Made by a program: the position numbers and the translations under genes
The notes under the pieces: model-generated
The model's database searches: none
The model's input: only the letters and a program-made list of their open reading frames with translations
Told to the model about the DNA's origin: nothing
Shown: positions 54,713 to 64,000 of the stretch, one piece after another
Layout: every line of letters starts with the position of its first letter
Numbering within the stretch: the first letter of the stretch is position 1
Origin: Flaccisagitta enflata
Lineage: Eukaryota; Chaetognatha; Sagittoidea; Aphragmophora
NCBI GenBank assembly: GCA_965153355.1
Contig: OZ231127.1
Coordinates: forward strand, 45,322,001-45,386,000
Reading direction: 5' to 3'
Length of the DNA stretch: 64,000 nt

Positions 54713-56600
54713 TTACCAAAAATGGCGTGTAAACGAGATTCTTATCGGGAAAAAATTCGAAGTCAGTCTTTGACTTTTTGACATATTCCAGAGAAACATG
54801 GTTTTTATTTTCTTATTAAAAAGTTGAGGCTCTCGATTGAGCAAATGAGCCCTTAAAAAAATTGATAGGGTAAGTAAATTCGATAATTCTTTTTCCATTT
54901 GGCGCCAAGCAGAATATTCTAAGACATATCTTTATGGAGTTATGAATTTTTAAAGATTTTTTTAGGTGAGACAAAGCACCTCTATAACTGGCTGTGTCTG
55001 TTGGTCTGTCTGTCTGTTGGGTAACGCATTCGTTCGACAATCCACACGTCGCACCTTTTTGGCCTACTTGGCCTAGTTTATGTAAAATTCAATTTGAACT
55101 TTAAGATTTTTTGTGATTTTGTGTAAGATCAATAAAGAAGTGTATTGACATTTGTTTGAGCATGCAAATGCTAGAAAACATGTTCATGAGCATAGCTGCT
55201 CATCTGTGAGGGTGTTTTTCAGTATTCTAGCTTAAATAGCTCATTTAGCTCCGTTTTTGTTTCTGATTCTACATGGGATAAATGAAAATGTTTTGATACA
55301 TGTTTGAAAATGCAAAAAAAAGAAAGCATGTCAGTGATCATAGCTGTTCATCTTTGAGGGTGTTTTAAGATATTCTAGCTTGTTTAGCTTGGTCTTTTTT
55401 TTCTGATTTTAAATGGGATAAACAAATGTTTAGATGTAAGCATGTAAATAAAAGAAAGTGAGCATAAATGGTTACCAAAGAAAGTGAGCATAAATGGTTA
55501 CCAAAGAAAGTGAGCATAAATGGTTACCATATTTTTTCTAAAAAGAAAATGGTGCATTGTGTTGTATTATTTCATCATTTTACTCAATAGTTCTGTCTAA
55601 ATCTCTTCTGAGAAGTGTAACGCTAAGAAAACAAGGCCGGATACACGGCCACCAGTTGCGGACGGGTGGGCTGGGGCGGAAATGCGCGTTTTCCCACTTT
55701 TCAACTCGAGCGTGATGGACCGACCAACCGATGACAGCTATGGTAGAAAAATGTTCTTAATTATGTGTAGATCACATCTATATAGGGTTTTGCCTGCGTC
55801 ACGATTCATCTAGGGACATTTTTTCGCGCTTGAACTCAGTAGGTTCAACATTTTGGAGGCTCTGAATGGACAAGATTTTTTTCATCCGAGATTGGAATTT
55901 TGAGAGTTTTTTTTAATAAGTCCTACAAATTTAGGAGCAGGCTTACCAAATTTTACACATGGCATATTCAATCAATCCTGAACCTTTGCTAAAGATTTGG
56001 CATCCTCCCTCATATCATAAGTACCATTTTTCATGTCTAGAATAGTATCATATGAAATGGAAAAAACAATTTTTGCCGCATTTTGATTTGAGAGAAGTAG
56101 TTAACTTCAAGGGGCAAAAAGAGGCGTTGGATTTGCTAGCACGCAGGTAAAACGATATGTTTTCTTGCTCAGGGTAGGCAACTGTACCAGTTTCAGCCGT
56201 TTATTTAGGTCAAAAGTGCCAGCTTAATTTTTTTTTTTCTTGAGGTGACGCCCTCTGGAAACTTAGTGCGACCGACCAACGGACGGACGGACAAAGCCTC
56301 TTATAGAGTTGCGTGTCCGCAACAAAAAAGAGGGGGGCGCTTTTTGGAGGGGGGGCGCTTTTTAGAAAAAATACGGTATCTGATTGAATGAGTTTTAGTG
56401 TTTTTGCTCATCTAGCTCATTTGGCTCAGTCTTATTTTTCTCTGATTTTCATCGCAATCAATGCATACAACTGCTCTTGATTCATTCTAACAAATAAAAA
56501 AAAAAGCAGTGACTGAATACAAAAATTTTGTGAAAAATGAACTATGCTTACGACTTTTTTCCTCACGGCCGTCATTACTGGTACCTCACTGTCTCGGTAG
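54713..56600 (+). mobile_element. Second copy of the 150-bp-core family, interrupted
   Basis: Opens TTATCGGGAAAAAATTCG, core units near 55158, 55305 and 55435, broken by a hairpin-ended element (55629 on), resuming at about 56385 and ending CTTACGACTTTTTTCCTCAC, GGCCGTCATTACTGGTACC. Confidence 0.45.
55629..56326 (+). mobile_element. Split hairpin-ended element
   Basis: 5' part at 55629-55735 (AACAAGGCCGGATACACGG, CCAGTTGCGGACGGGTGGGC, GACCGACCAACCGATG). A matching 3' part sits at 56268-56326 (GACCGACCAACGGACGG, CCTCTTATAGAGTTGCGTG, TCCGCAAC). The 530 bases between have no recognised content, so it could be one interrupted element or two fragments. Confidence 0.45.
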
Positions 56601-56749
56601 GTCGGTCAGTCGGCTAATTCTATTGAAAAGCAAAATAGTATATACCAACAACATCACCAAATGCGGTGTTTACTGAGAGTTTTTACACCTCTGCCACAAG
56701 CTTGTGTTGTTAGTCCACATCTGTGACCCTGCATTTCGACGCACGAAGA

Positions 56750-56875
56750 AGACACACGTACATCCACGTGCATCTCACTTGCATCCACGTGCATCTCACG
56801 TGCATCCACGTGCATCTCACTTGCATCCACGTGCATCTCACTTGCATCCACGTGCATCTCACGTGCATCCAGACG
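56750..56875. repeat. 21-bp minisatellite of CACGTG sites
   Basis: About six copies of CATCCACGTGCATCTCACTT plus G. Most units hold the palindrome CACGTG (E-box). No gene start is nearby. Confidence 0.75.
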
Positions 56876-56889
56876 CGCTAAAAATACGG

Positions 56890-57690
56890 TGGCTATTCGC
56901 ATTTGTTTTTTTTTGTTTTGTTTTTTTTTTCAAAGTGCTATACAATTGTAACCTGACCGAAACTGTATGAAATCCATAATACATTTATTGTTCCTTATCC
57001 TCGATCATTAATAAAACCCATGCTGTGAATTCAGTAATTACATCCCAAATTTTGTGCATACGTTTTGAGTGAAGTGATGTAAATAATCAATTGACGCTTC
57101 TTCTTTGTTTATTGTTCTTTTTTTCGATATCACATGTCCATTTTTCGAGTCTAGTTTCTTAATGAAAAACCAAAGAAAAGATTTTGTGTTCTGCCGTTTC
57201 TTTATTTCGTAATTTATAGCGAGAACCGCCGTTTTTATAACATCACTTTTACGCGTGTGATTATTGAGACTTAACTTTCAAGTGTTCCTTGAAGTTATGT
57301 GACCGAAAAATTTTCTTATGACTCAAAATAAAAAGCAATGGGCAAAACGTAAAGTAGATTTGATTTTTGCAAATCTAAACAATATTCAAGGTTGACAAAG
57401 TACACAAGTTTTTGTACATACCATTTAGTCATGTTAAAGATGATTATTATTCAAAAGTGTACATTCAGTGGCATGTTTTCCCCACAAGTATTGTTTATTT
57501 ACTATCATTGTTTTGATTGCATGTGGTATGTTTGAATTTAGAATTAATAAACCATATTTATACATATCTGCGCCTTGTGAAATTTTCTTTTTATCGTTGC
57601 TCATAGCAGGAACGAAGAAAGATGCTCATTTGCACAAGATACATTTACTCAGCAGCAAAATCGAAAAGTTAAGCCATTACAGCATGCAAC
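56890..57690. other. AT-rich stretch, no supported feature
   Basis: No coding exon, element end or tandem repeat that I can support. Confidence 0.3.
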
Positions 57691-57695
57691 ATATA

Positions 57696-58135
57696 CAGTA
57701 CCATAGGAGCAATGAGAACTTCAGATGGAGGGTCATTTCCTGCTTCACTATTCTAATGAAGTAGCTATAATTCTGGTTTTTCTGAAAGCTGATGAGCAAG
57801 AGCATTGAGTGAATATAGTTTTATTCCTCTAGCTCTAACTGTTGACCAAAAAGAAAAAAAGTGTAGCACCCCTTGGGATATGAAACTATGACACTGAAGA
57901 GGGAGAAATTAAATATCTCAAGTTCAGCACTTTACCAATAGAGCTGTCACACCACATGTAATTTAAAAGTATCAATTGGCGGTTTTATTATGAATCACTT
58001 GGTTTGGAATTTTGTGTTCACTCAATACCTTGGACTATCAGCTTTCAGAAAAACCAAAGCTTTAGGTACTTCCTTTAAACAGTAAGAATATAGAGGGCCC
58101 TCTTTCTACTGCTCTTATTGCTCCCATCGTACTGT
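57696..58135. mobile_element. 440-bp TA-flanked MITE
   Basis: Left end CAGTACCATAGGAGCAATGA, right end CCCATCGTACTG, TA on each side. Inner arms also pair (GTTTTTCTGAAAGCTGAT near 57776 with its complement near 58050). It swallows the end of a chance open frame at 57468-57764. Confidence 0.75.
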
Positions 58136-58346
58136 ATATCGGTTTGCATTCCCTATGATATCAGTTCCAGTGACGTCTAAAGTGTCCACTTTTGCGGTTA
58201 TGCCCCTCAAAATGGGCCCTAAATGACAATTTGAATTGCTCCTATCTCACCTTTATCCACCCATAACCAGAGATGTGGAAGCGTTCATGCCGCCTCCACC
58301 GCTTCCACTACCGCTTCCGTTTCCACTTCCATATTATAGTTCAAAT

Positions 58347-58348
<2 letters not shown>

Positions 58349-58433
<85 letters not shown>
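58349..58433. repeat. CA microsatellite
   Basis: About 42 CA units, followed by a partial hairpin-ended element (58455-58545: CACACTTTTCAACTCAAGC, GGACAAAGCC). Confidence 0.9.
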
Positions 58434-58436
<3 letters not shown>

Positions 58437-58765
58437 AAATAATCACAACTGCAGTGTCTTCAACGCGCGTTCTCACACTTTTCAACTCAAGCATGACAGA
58501 CGCGCTGATGGACCAACAAACCGACGCTTCGGACAAAGCCTAAAAACCCAAGCATAAGGTTTAAACGGTGAAACTGAGGGAGACCCTCCTTGCACTGACT
58601 CTGTTACGTATATCCAGATTAGTTCACACTAACGCAAATGAGTTGAATGCGTGCGGGTGGACACTGTGGACAGGCAAACGATTTTAGGTCGCTAGACTGA
58701 CTTGAGCATTGGGCAGGAGCTGTGCGACCAAAGCAAAGACAGCAAAAAAAGTAAATGGGGAGTAG

Positions 58766-58905
58766 GAAGAAAGGAAGGAAGGGAGGGAGGGAGGGAGGGA
58801 GGGAGGAATGAAGGAAGGAAGGAAGGAAGGAAGGAAGGAAGGAAGGAAGGAAGGAAGGAAGGAAGGAAGGAGGGAAGGAAGGAAGGAAGAAAGAACGAAA
58901 GAAAG
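58766..58905. repeat. GGGA/GGAA microsatellite
   Basis: GGGA units followed by about 25 GGAA units. Confidence 0.95.
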
Positions 58906-59160
58906 GAAAGGATTATGTATACATGCATACTGGAATTAATATGCCGCCGCTTTTTATATTTGATTTTACCATCATAACAGTCTCTTATGCTAAATTACTA
59001 CATGCTTAAACATTGAAAACTGATGAAAAATCGGGGAAGGATGTTGTTGTCTTGTGGTTCCCTTCATTAGAAATTGTTTTTGACTTTTCGCTTAAGCTTT
59101 AGAAAAAAAAATTCAAATGATTACCTTTTTTTTTAAATCAATGAAAGATGCAGGGTAATA

Positions 59161-59332
59161 CAGTGGGACCCCGCAATAACAGCCCCGCCTTTAAAGGTTT
59201 CCCATCAATAAAGGTCAATATTTTAAGGTCCCAAAGGTATTTAATGTTATTTTACCTCTCTTTAAAGGTAAACCTGAGATAAAGGTGAAAAATCTTTTGT
59301 CACAATGCGACCAATGAGGTGGGGTCCTACTG
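59161..59332. mobile_element. 172-bp TA-flanked MITE (CAGTGGGACCCC)
   Basis: Starts CAGTGGGACCCCGC, ends GTGGGGTCCTACTG, with TA on both sides. Terminal CAGT and TA target duplications are typical of Tc1/mariner/pogo derivatives. Confidence 0.8.
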
Positions 59333-59452
59333 TACCCCTATTTAGGCTTCCCCAGCGGCGCTCTTCTTTACACATGCATGCAGTTGTGGGTGTAATTGTA
59401 AAACGAAGCACGTGGCTATTGGCCTGTCGGGCTTGTTAATTGTTTGCATTAA

Positions 59453-59657
59453 AACAAGGCCGGATACACGGCCATCAGTTTCGGACGGGTGGGCAGGGGC
59501 GGAAATGCAACTGTCCGCAACTAAAAATGTTCTAAAACGCTCATTTCCTCACTTTTCGACTCGTGTCCACGGACCGACGGACCAACCGACCGACGGACCG
59601 ACCGACCGACCGACGGAGGGACAAAGCCTCTTATAGAGTTGCGTGTCCGCAACTAAG
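59453..59657 (+). mobile_element. Hairpin-ended element, GTTGCGG subfamily
   Basis: AACAAGGCCGGATACACGG, GGACGGGTGGGCAGGGGCGG, TTTCCTCACTTTTCGACTCG, GACC/GACG run (59570-59622), CCTCTTATAGAGTTGCGTG, TCCGCAACTAAG. Confidence 0.65.
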
Positions 59658-60439
59658 AAGAGAGACAAAAGACTTTCTTAATTCGACGATGATCATTCTT
59701 TTAGCCTGAACACCACAGCTTTGTAACTAAAGAGGACGTGCCAAGAACGAGGTGAATGAAATTATAAAAACAAAAGTCTTTTTCTTCTATATTGCTGAAT
59801 TGAGGCCTGAGAGAGCAGATCTTAGGTCTGAGGGGGTTGATTCCAGTCCTGAGAGGACTGATTTGGGGCCTGAAAGGCTGATTTGAAGCTTGAGAGGGCC
59901 TTATTGTATCCAAGTTTCAAAATAAAAATTCATTCATTCATTTCGTTGCACCTTTTGCAATACCTTCCATGTTTGCGTGTAACTCCAAAATTCTTTTCTC
60001 GCAAACAGAAATAGAATAGAATAGAACAGAATAGAAAACACGCCCAAGACAGGGCAAAAATCGCGGACGGACTACAGTATGTACCACAAGTACAAAACTA
60101 CGATACAACAGTACACGCCTTTGACTGAGTAACAACGGGTTATCTTTTTCTGAGGCTCAATGTTATTATTTGAATGACGATGTGAGGCTTAAACCGTCGC
60201 TAAATTGTTGTCATTTTTTTCTCATCAATCTTCAAAAGTAAGAATTGATTACGATGTCTGTGCCTTACTTTCGCTGCTCTCTGTGGAATAAAAGGGGACT
60301 AGGGCAGGAGTGAAATAAAAGGAGTACAATTATTCAAAATCAGAAACAAAATATTATTTCAACTAAGGGGATAGATGATTCAAAATAAGAAAAAGCTACC
60401 TCGTTTATGAAATCGCTGCATGTGACAATTGAAAGCAAC

Positions 60440-60562
60440 GGAAACAAGGCCGAAGTCGCGTGCGGGTGGGCAGGAGCGGCGAAAAAGCTAAGTATTACCG
60501 ACCGACAGACGGACAGACAGACAGACAGAGTGGGTCATAGAGTCGCGTGCACGCGACTAAAA
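60440..60562 (+). mobile_element. Hairpin-ended element, short form
   Basis: AACAAGGCCGAAGTCGCGTG, CGGGTGGGCAGGAGCGGCG, GACCGACAGACGGACAG, and the perfect hairpin GTCGCGTGCACGCGAC followed by TAAAAA. A near twin of the copy at 50441. Confidence 0.65.
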
Positions 60563-60775
60563 ATAGCGAATCAAAGAGAAAAGTTGTTATGAGTTGGACA
60601 TGAGTCATGAGGCTGAAGTATTGTTATATTTTTCATTTTCTTAGGCTGACTATCTTGCTAGTTATGTTCTTATTTTTCTGACGATCTGAGCCTCAACGTT
60701 GTTACTCGGTCAAAAGCGTGTATTTCACACCGACATTGACTTAAAACACTACAAAATTGACAAACAAGACCAAAT

Positions 60776-61221
60776 ACAAACAAGGCCAACACCTATAAGT
60801 CGCGTGCAGGACATAAATGGCTTAAGATGACTTAAATTGAGTTTAAATAACTCAAGGTGACTTGAAATGACTTAAAATGACTTAAAATAACTTTAATGAC
60901 CATATTGACCATATTGACTTTATTGACTGAATATATCTTGATATGACTTGAGACGACTTTGAATGACTTAGAATGACTTAGAATGACCTAAAATGACTTA
61001 AAATGACTTAGAAGGACTTATAATGGCATCTGGGAAGGAGCTGTGAGCCCAAAAAGTTTAAAAACGCTGAAATAGTAAAACGGGGACCAGCCGACCGACC
61101 GACTGACCGACCGACCGACCGACCAACCGACCAACCAATCAATCAACCAACCAACCGACCAACCGACCGACCGACCGACCGACCGACCGACCGACCGACC
61201 GACCGACCGACAAAGTGGATG
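60776..61221 (+). mobile_element. Hairpin-ended element with GACTTAAAAT core
   Basis: AACAAGGCCAACACC, AAGTCGCGTGCAGGAC, then about 10-bp ATGACTTAAA units (60820-61020), AGTTTAAAAACGCTG, and a long GACC array (61087-61210). The terminal hairpin is lost. The layout parallels 20826-21338, with a different AT-rich unit. Confidence 0.55.
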
Positions 61222-61489
61222 CCGGATTGAGGGGTGGACGGACCACTTTCTTCTCCACCCTTTTACCCTTTCAGCCTTTCATCTTTTCATCTTCCGATTT
61301 GTTTATCATATTTTTGTCAGATAGGCTTGTTACCGGCAAAAAATTTTGAGTTCGCCATTACTTGAATCAATGTCGCTACATGATGATTATCAAGAAGTAT
61401 ACCTAGCTGAGGTCAATATTTGCGAAAACAAAACCCGAGAAGCATCACTTGTTGTTGAAGTATGATATTGTTCCACTTGCAAATCGATT

Positions 61490-62308
61490 TTTAGTCGCGT
61501 GCTACGCGACTCTAAACCCCGCTACGTCGGTCCGTCCGTCGGTCGATGGGTCCTCTTTTCACTGTGCCCTTTATGGGCAGCGGCCCCGAAGGGGTCCATG
61601 ACCTATTCTTTCACACATATGGGCAATTTTCTCCTCCTTATTCTTCTTCTTCTCCTTCTCCATCCGTCCCCCCACTAACTCAAGTCCTAGCTTAAAGGCT
61701 TAAATCCCTGTCTCGAGGCCCAAATCTTAGTCTTGAGGCCCAAATCCCAGCCCCAAGGCCAAAATCCCAGCCTCAAGGCCCAAATCCCAGCCCCAAGGCC
61801 CAAATTCCATCTTCTAGGCTTGAATTACAGCCCTGAAGCCCAAATTTCAGCCCCCCAGCCAAAATCCCTGCCTTGAGGCCCAAGTTCCAGGCTTGAGGCT
61901 TAAATCCCAGCCTTAAGGCCCAAATCCCAGCCTTGAGGCCCAAATCCCAGCCTGGAGGCCCAAATCCCAGCCTTGAGACTCAAATCCCAGCCTTGAGACC
62001 CAAATCTCAGCCCAAGGGCCTAAATCCAGAAGGGGGAGAAAATTCCCCATAAGTGTGAAAGCATAGGTCATCCACCCCTTTGGGCCGCTGCCCTGCTCCC
62101 TCCCTCAACTTCAAGCACAACCTACTTAGGCAGGGCACGGGTACCGCAGACCATCTAATGCTTTTGCGACTATTACTTTTTTGGCATTTTTGAGCTTTTT
62201 GAGCTCACTGCTCCTGCCCAAATGCCCTGGTGAACTTTTCTATCACTGCTCCTGCCCACCCGTAAGGGACTGGGGGAAGCCGTGTATCCGGCCTATGTCT
62301 ATCATATC
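61490..62308 (-). mobile_element. Composite hairpin element with minisatellite module, reversed
   Basis: TTTTTAGTCGCGTGCTACGC, GACTCTAAACCCCGCTACG, GTCCGTCCGTCGG, then the module: GGGCAGCGGCCCCGAAGGGG, a 21-bp CCAAATCCCAGCCTTGAGGC array (61690-62030) and GGGCCGCTGCCCTGCTCC with GGGTACCGCAGACCATC. It closes with CTGCTCCTGCCCACCCG and CCGTGTATCCGGCC. It mirrors the composite at 42161-43026. Confidence 0.65.
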
Positions 62309-62337
62309 CTTTAGCTTTTCTTTACCTCTATGCTGAC

Positions 62338-62870
62338 ACTTGGTTTACCAGTAATGGCGTCTATCGCCATGAGGAAAAAAGTCATAAGCATCAGTCATTT
62401 TTCTTTAAGCTTTTGTAATCAATCACTGCAATTATTTCTATTTGTTGAATTAAATCAAGAGCAATTGTATGTATTGAATGTACTGAAAATCAGAAAAAAA
62501 TAGGATTAAGCCAAATGAGCTTGATGAGCTAAAATACTCAAAATTACTCGCCAATATGACCGGTTATGCTCACTGACATGTTCTTGTATTTACATGCTTG
62601 GACATGTATTAAAACATTTATTTATCCCATTTGAGATAAAAAAAGATGAGCAGCTATGCTCACTGACATGCTCTTTTATGTTTGCATACTTAAAAAAGTA
62701 TCAAAACATGTATTTAAGTTTCCAATTTAAAATCAGAAAAGAATGAAGCTAAATGAGCAGCTACAATATAAAAAAAAACTCAAGCTACAGCTACAGCTAC
62801 AGCTATACTACAAAAAAATTAAGCTAAATGAGCAGCTACACTTAGGAACATGTTTTCTTGTACTTGCAAC
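62338..62870 (-). mobile_element. Third copy of the 150-bp-core family, reversed
   Basis: Starts ACCAGTAATGGCGTCTATCG, CCATGAGGAAAAAAGTC, then units with AAATGAGCTTGATGAGCTAA and GCTCACTGACATG near 62510, 62640 and 62750. Contains a short GCTACA hexamer run near 62780. Confidence 0.45.
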
Positions 62871-63146
62871 TAAGAAACTGTTCCAAAACATCAGTTTTGA
62901 CAATTTTTTAATTTTTAGGTCATTTCTTCATTTTTGAGCATTTTAATTCTATTTTTGAACCTCATCGACCAATTCAAAATTGTTCTAGAGTCACTCAAAT
63001 ATCAATTATTATTGGGACTTTATGTTTCTGTAAAAAAATAGTTTGACAACGCCGTTTGACAACGCCGTTTGACAACGCCATTTGACAACGCCGTTTGACA
63101 ACGCCGTTTGACAACGCCGTTTGACAACGCCGTTTGACAATGCTGA
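62870..63146. repeat. Duplicated unit with 13-bp tandem array (copy 1)
   Basis: About 170 bases beginning TAAGAAACTGTTCCAAAAC are repeated at 63728 with very few differences. They are followed by about eight copies of GACAACGCCGTTT (63044-63146). Confidence 0.8.
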
Positions 63147-63727
63147 TTTACCCCAGTCGCGGACCCATACTCTTTCAAGATTTTTGTCATGCAGTCTATT
63201 CTTAAGCAGAAACAAAACAGATCTTTTTTAATGAAGCACAAAAGTGTAGCGAAGATCAATGAATGAATCTAGAGTTGAAATTTGGGATACAATGACAATA
63301 CAATGACTTGACTTGCAGGGGAGAGTGAATTCGTATTGAACACACTTGGTATGCACTGTACCAACTAGGAATCAAAGTAATCATGAATAAGGTTCCTGTT
63401 TAATCTTTAATTTGTACTGGAATCTTTCACCTGAGAATGAAAGATTATAACAGAATAGTGTCGTTTATTTTGAAAAAAGAAGCCTGCAGATGATATGAGG
63501 GGTTTCCTGTATGTTAGTTTTTTAGCAAAGAACAGTAAAAAACATGTTTTTTCTTTTTATAGAAGCTAAACAAAATAAAAAATTGAGTTCTTACCTTTAA
63601 AAAGCCATTTTTTGCAAAAACCGCACTTTGACGTCATTTGCATATTGCGGTTTTGCGTTTTTCACTTATCATGGCCATGTTTTTTTAAGTAAATTGATGA
63701 AATTCATACTGACAGCATATTTTACTC
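63147..63727. other. Spacer between the two 13-bp-array units
   Basis: AT-rich DNA with no coding region or element end that I can support. The 857-base offset suggests this spacer and one flanking unit form a single tandem monomer. Confidence 0.35.
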
Positions 63728-63940
63728 TAAGAAACTGTTCCAAAACATCAGTTTTGACAATTTTTTTAATTTTTAGGTCATTTCTTCATTTTTGAGCATT
63801 TTAATTCTATTTTTGAACCTCATCGACCAGTTCAAAATTGTTCTAGAGTCACTCAAATATCAATTATTATTGGGACTTTATGTTTCTGTAAAAAAAAGTT
63901 TGACAACGCCGTTTGACAACGCCGTTTGACAACGCCGTTC
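63728..63940. repeat. Duplicated unit with 13-bp tandem array (copy 2)
   Basis: Repeat of 62870-63050, offset 857 bases. Here the GACAACGCCGTTT array has only three full copies before CAGCGCCGTATGGGAGCG. Confidence 0.8.
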
Positions 63941-64000
63941 AGCGCCGTATGGGAGCGTATGATTTTGGGGGTGCCACCTCCAATTTGTGTCACAACAACT

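Noticed and set aside
57468-57764. 98-codon hydrophobic frame
   Set aside because: Runs into the MITE at 57696 and has no recognisable domain or splice context.

Overview
This window is animal (metazoan) nuclear DNA, almost certainly from an invertebrate. Its genes are split by introns with GT/AG splice sites. Two metazoan gene families are present: a polycystin-2-type (PKD2) channel and a Wnt ligand. The rest is dense microsatellite, minisatellite and transposon-derived sequence. The species cannot be named from sequence alone. The many hairpin-ended elements carrying GACC/GACG microsatellites resemble the HINE/pearl-type elements known from molluscs and other marine invertebrates.

Layout. 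(1) 1-9.2 kb and 24.6-36.05 kb are two direct copies of one block. Each holds exons 2-9 of a minus-strand PKD2-like gene, coding for a cytosolic N-terminus, the first membrane helix and most of the extracellular polycystin (TOP) domain. Only the second block is followed upstream (36.45 kb) by an exon with a start codon, and a possible CCAAT-rich promoter lies at 37.5-37.7 kb. The exons for the other five helices and the pore must lie left of position 1. The exon copies differ by only about seven bases, six of them silent, while the introns differ by many indels and transposon insertions. (2) 9.2-24.6 kb separates the two blocks. It carries an intronless reading frame of about 1,025 codons (10.35-13.43 kb), with membrane helices and an LRAT/NlpC-like segment in its first half and a superfamily-1 helicase-like ATPase in its second half. 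One in-frame TGA interrupts it. It also carries the 3' part of an R2-superclade (restriction-like-endonuclease) LINE at 16.97-18.48 kb and several minisatellite elements. (3) 36.5-47.3 kb is mostly repeats: a 33-bp minisatellite, TTC, GAC, GA and GT arrays, a 23-bp C-rich minisatellite and composite hairpin elements. (4) 47.38-53.98 kb holds seven plus-strand exons of a Wnt gene that join in frame and end at the normal Cys-rich terminus; the signal-peptide exon was not found. (5) 54-64 kb is repeats only.

The mobile-element content is unusually legible. At least eight TA-flanked inverted-repeat (Tc1/mariner-style) elements are present; three in block 2 and one in block 1 can be compared with an empty site in the other block, and a fifth (26318) lies where block 1 has lost the site. 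About twenty elements share a terminal hairpin followed by TAAA. Six or seven modules carry a 21-bp minisatellite between inverted GC-rich arms. The most notable observations are the duplicated PKD2 exon cassette, which would break frame if both copies were spliced in series, and the interrupted membrane/papain-fold/helicase gene.
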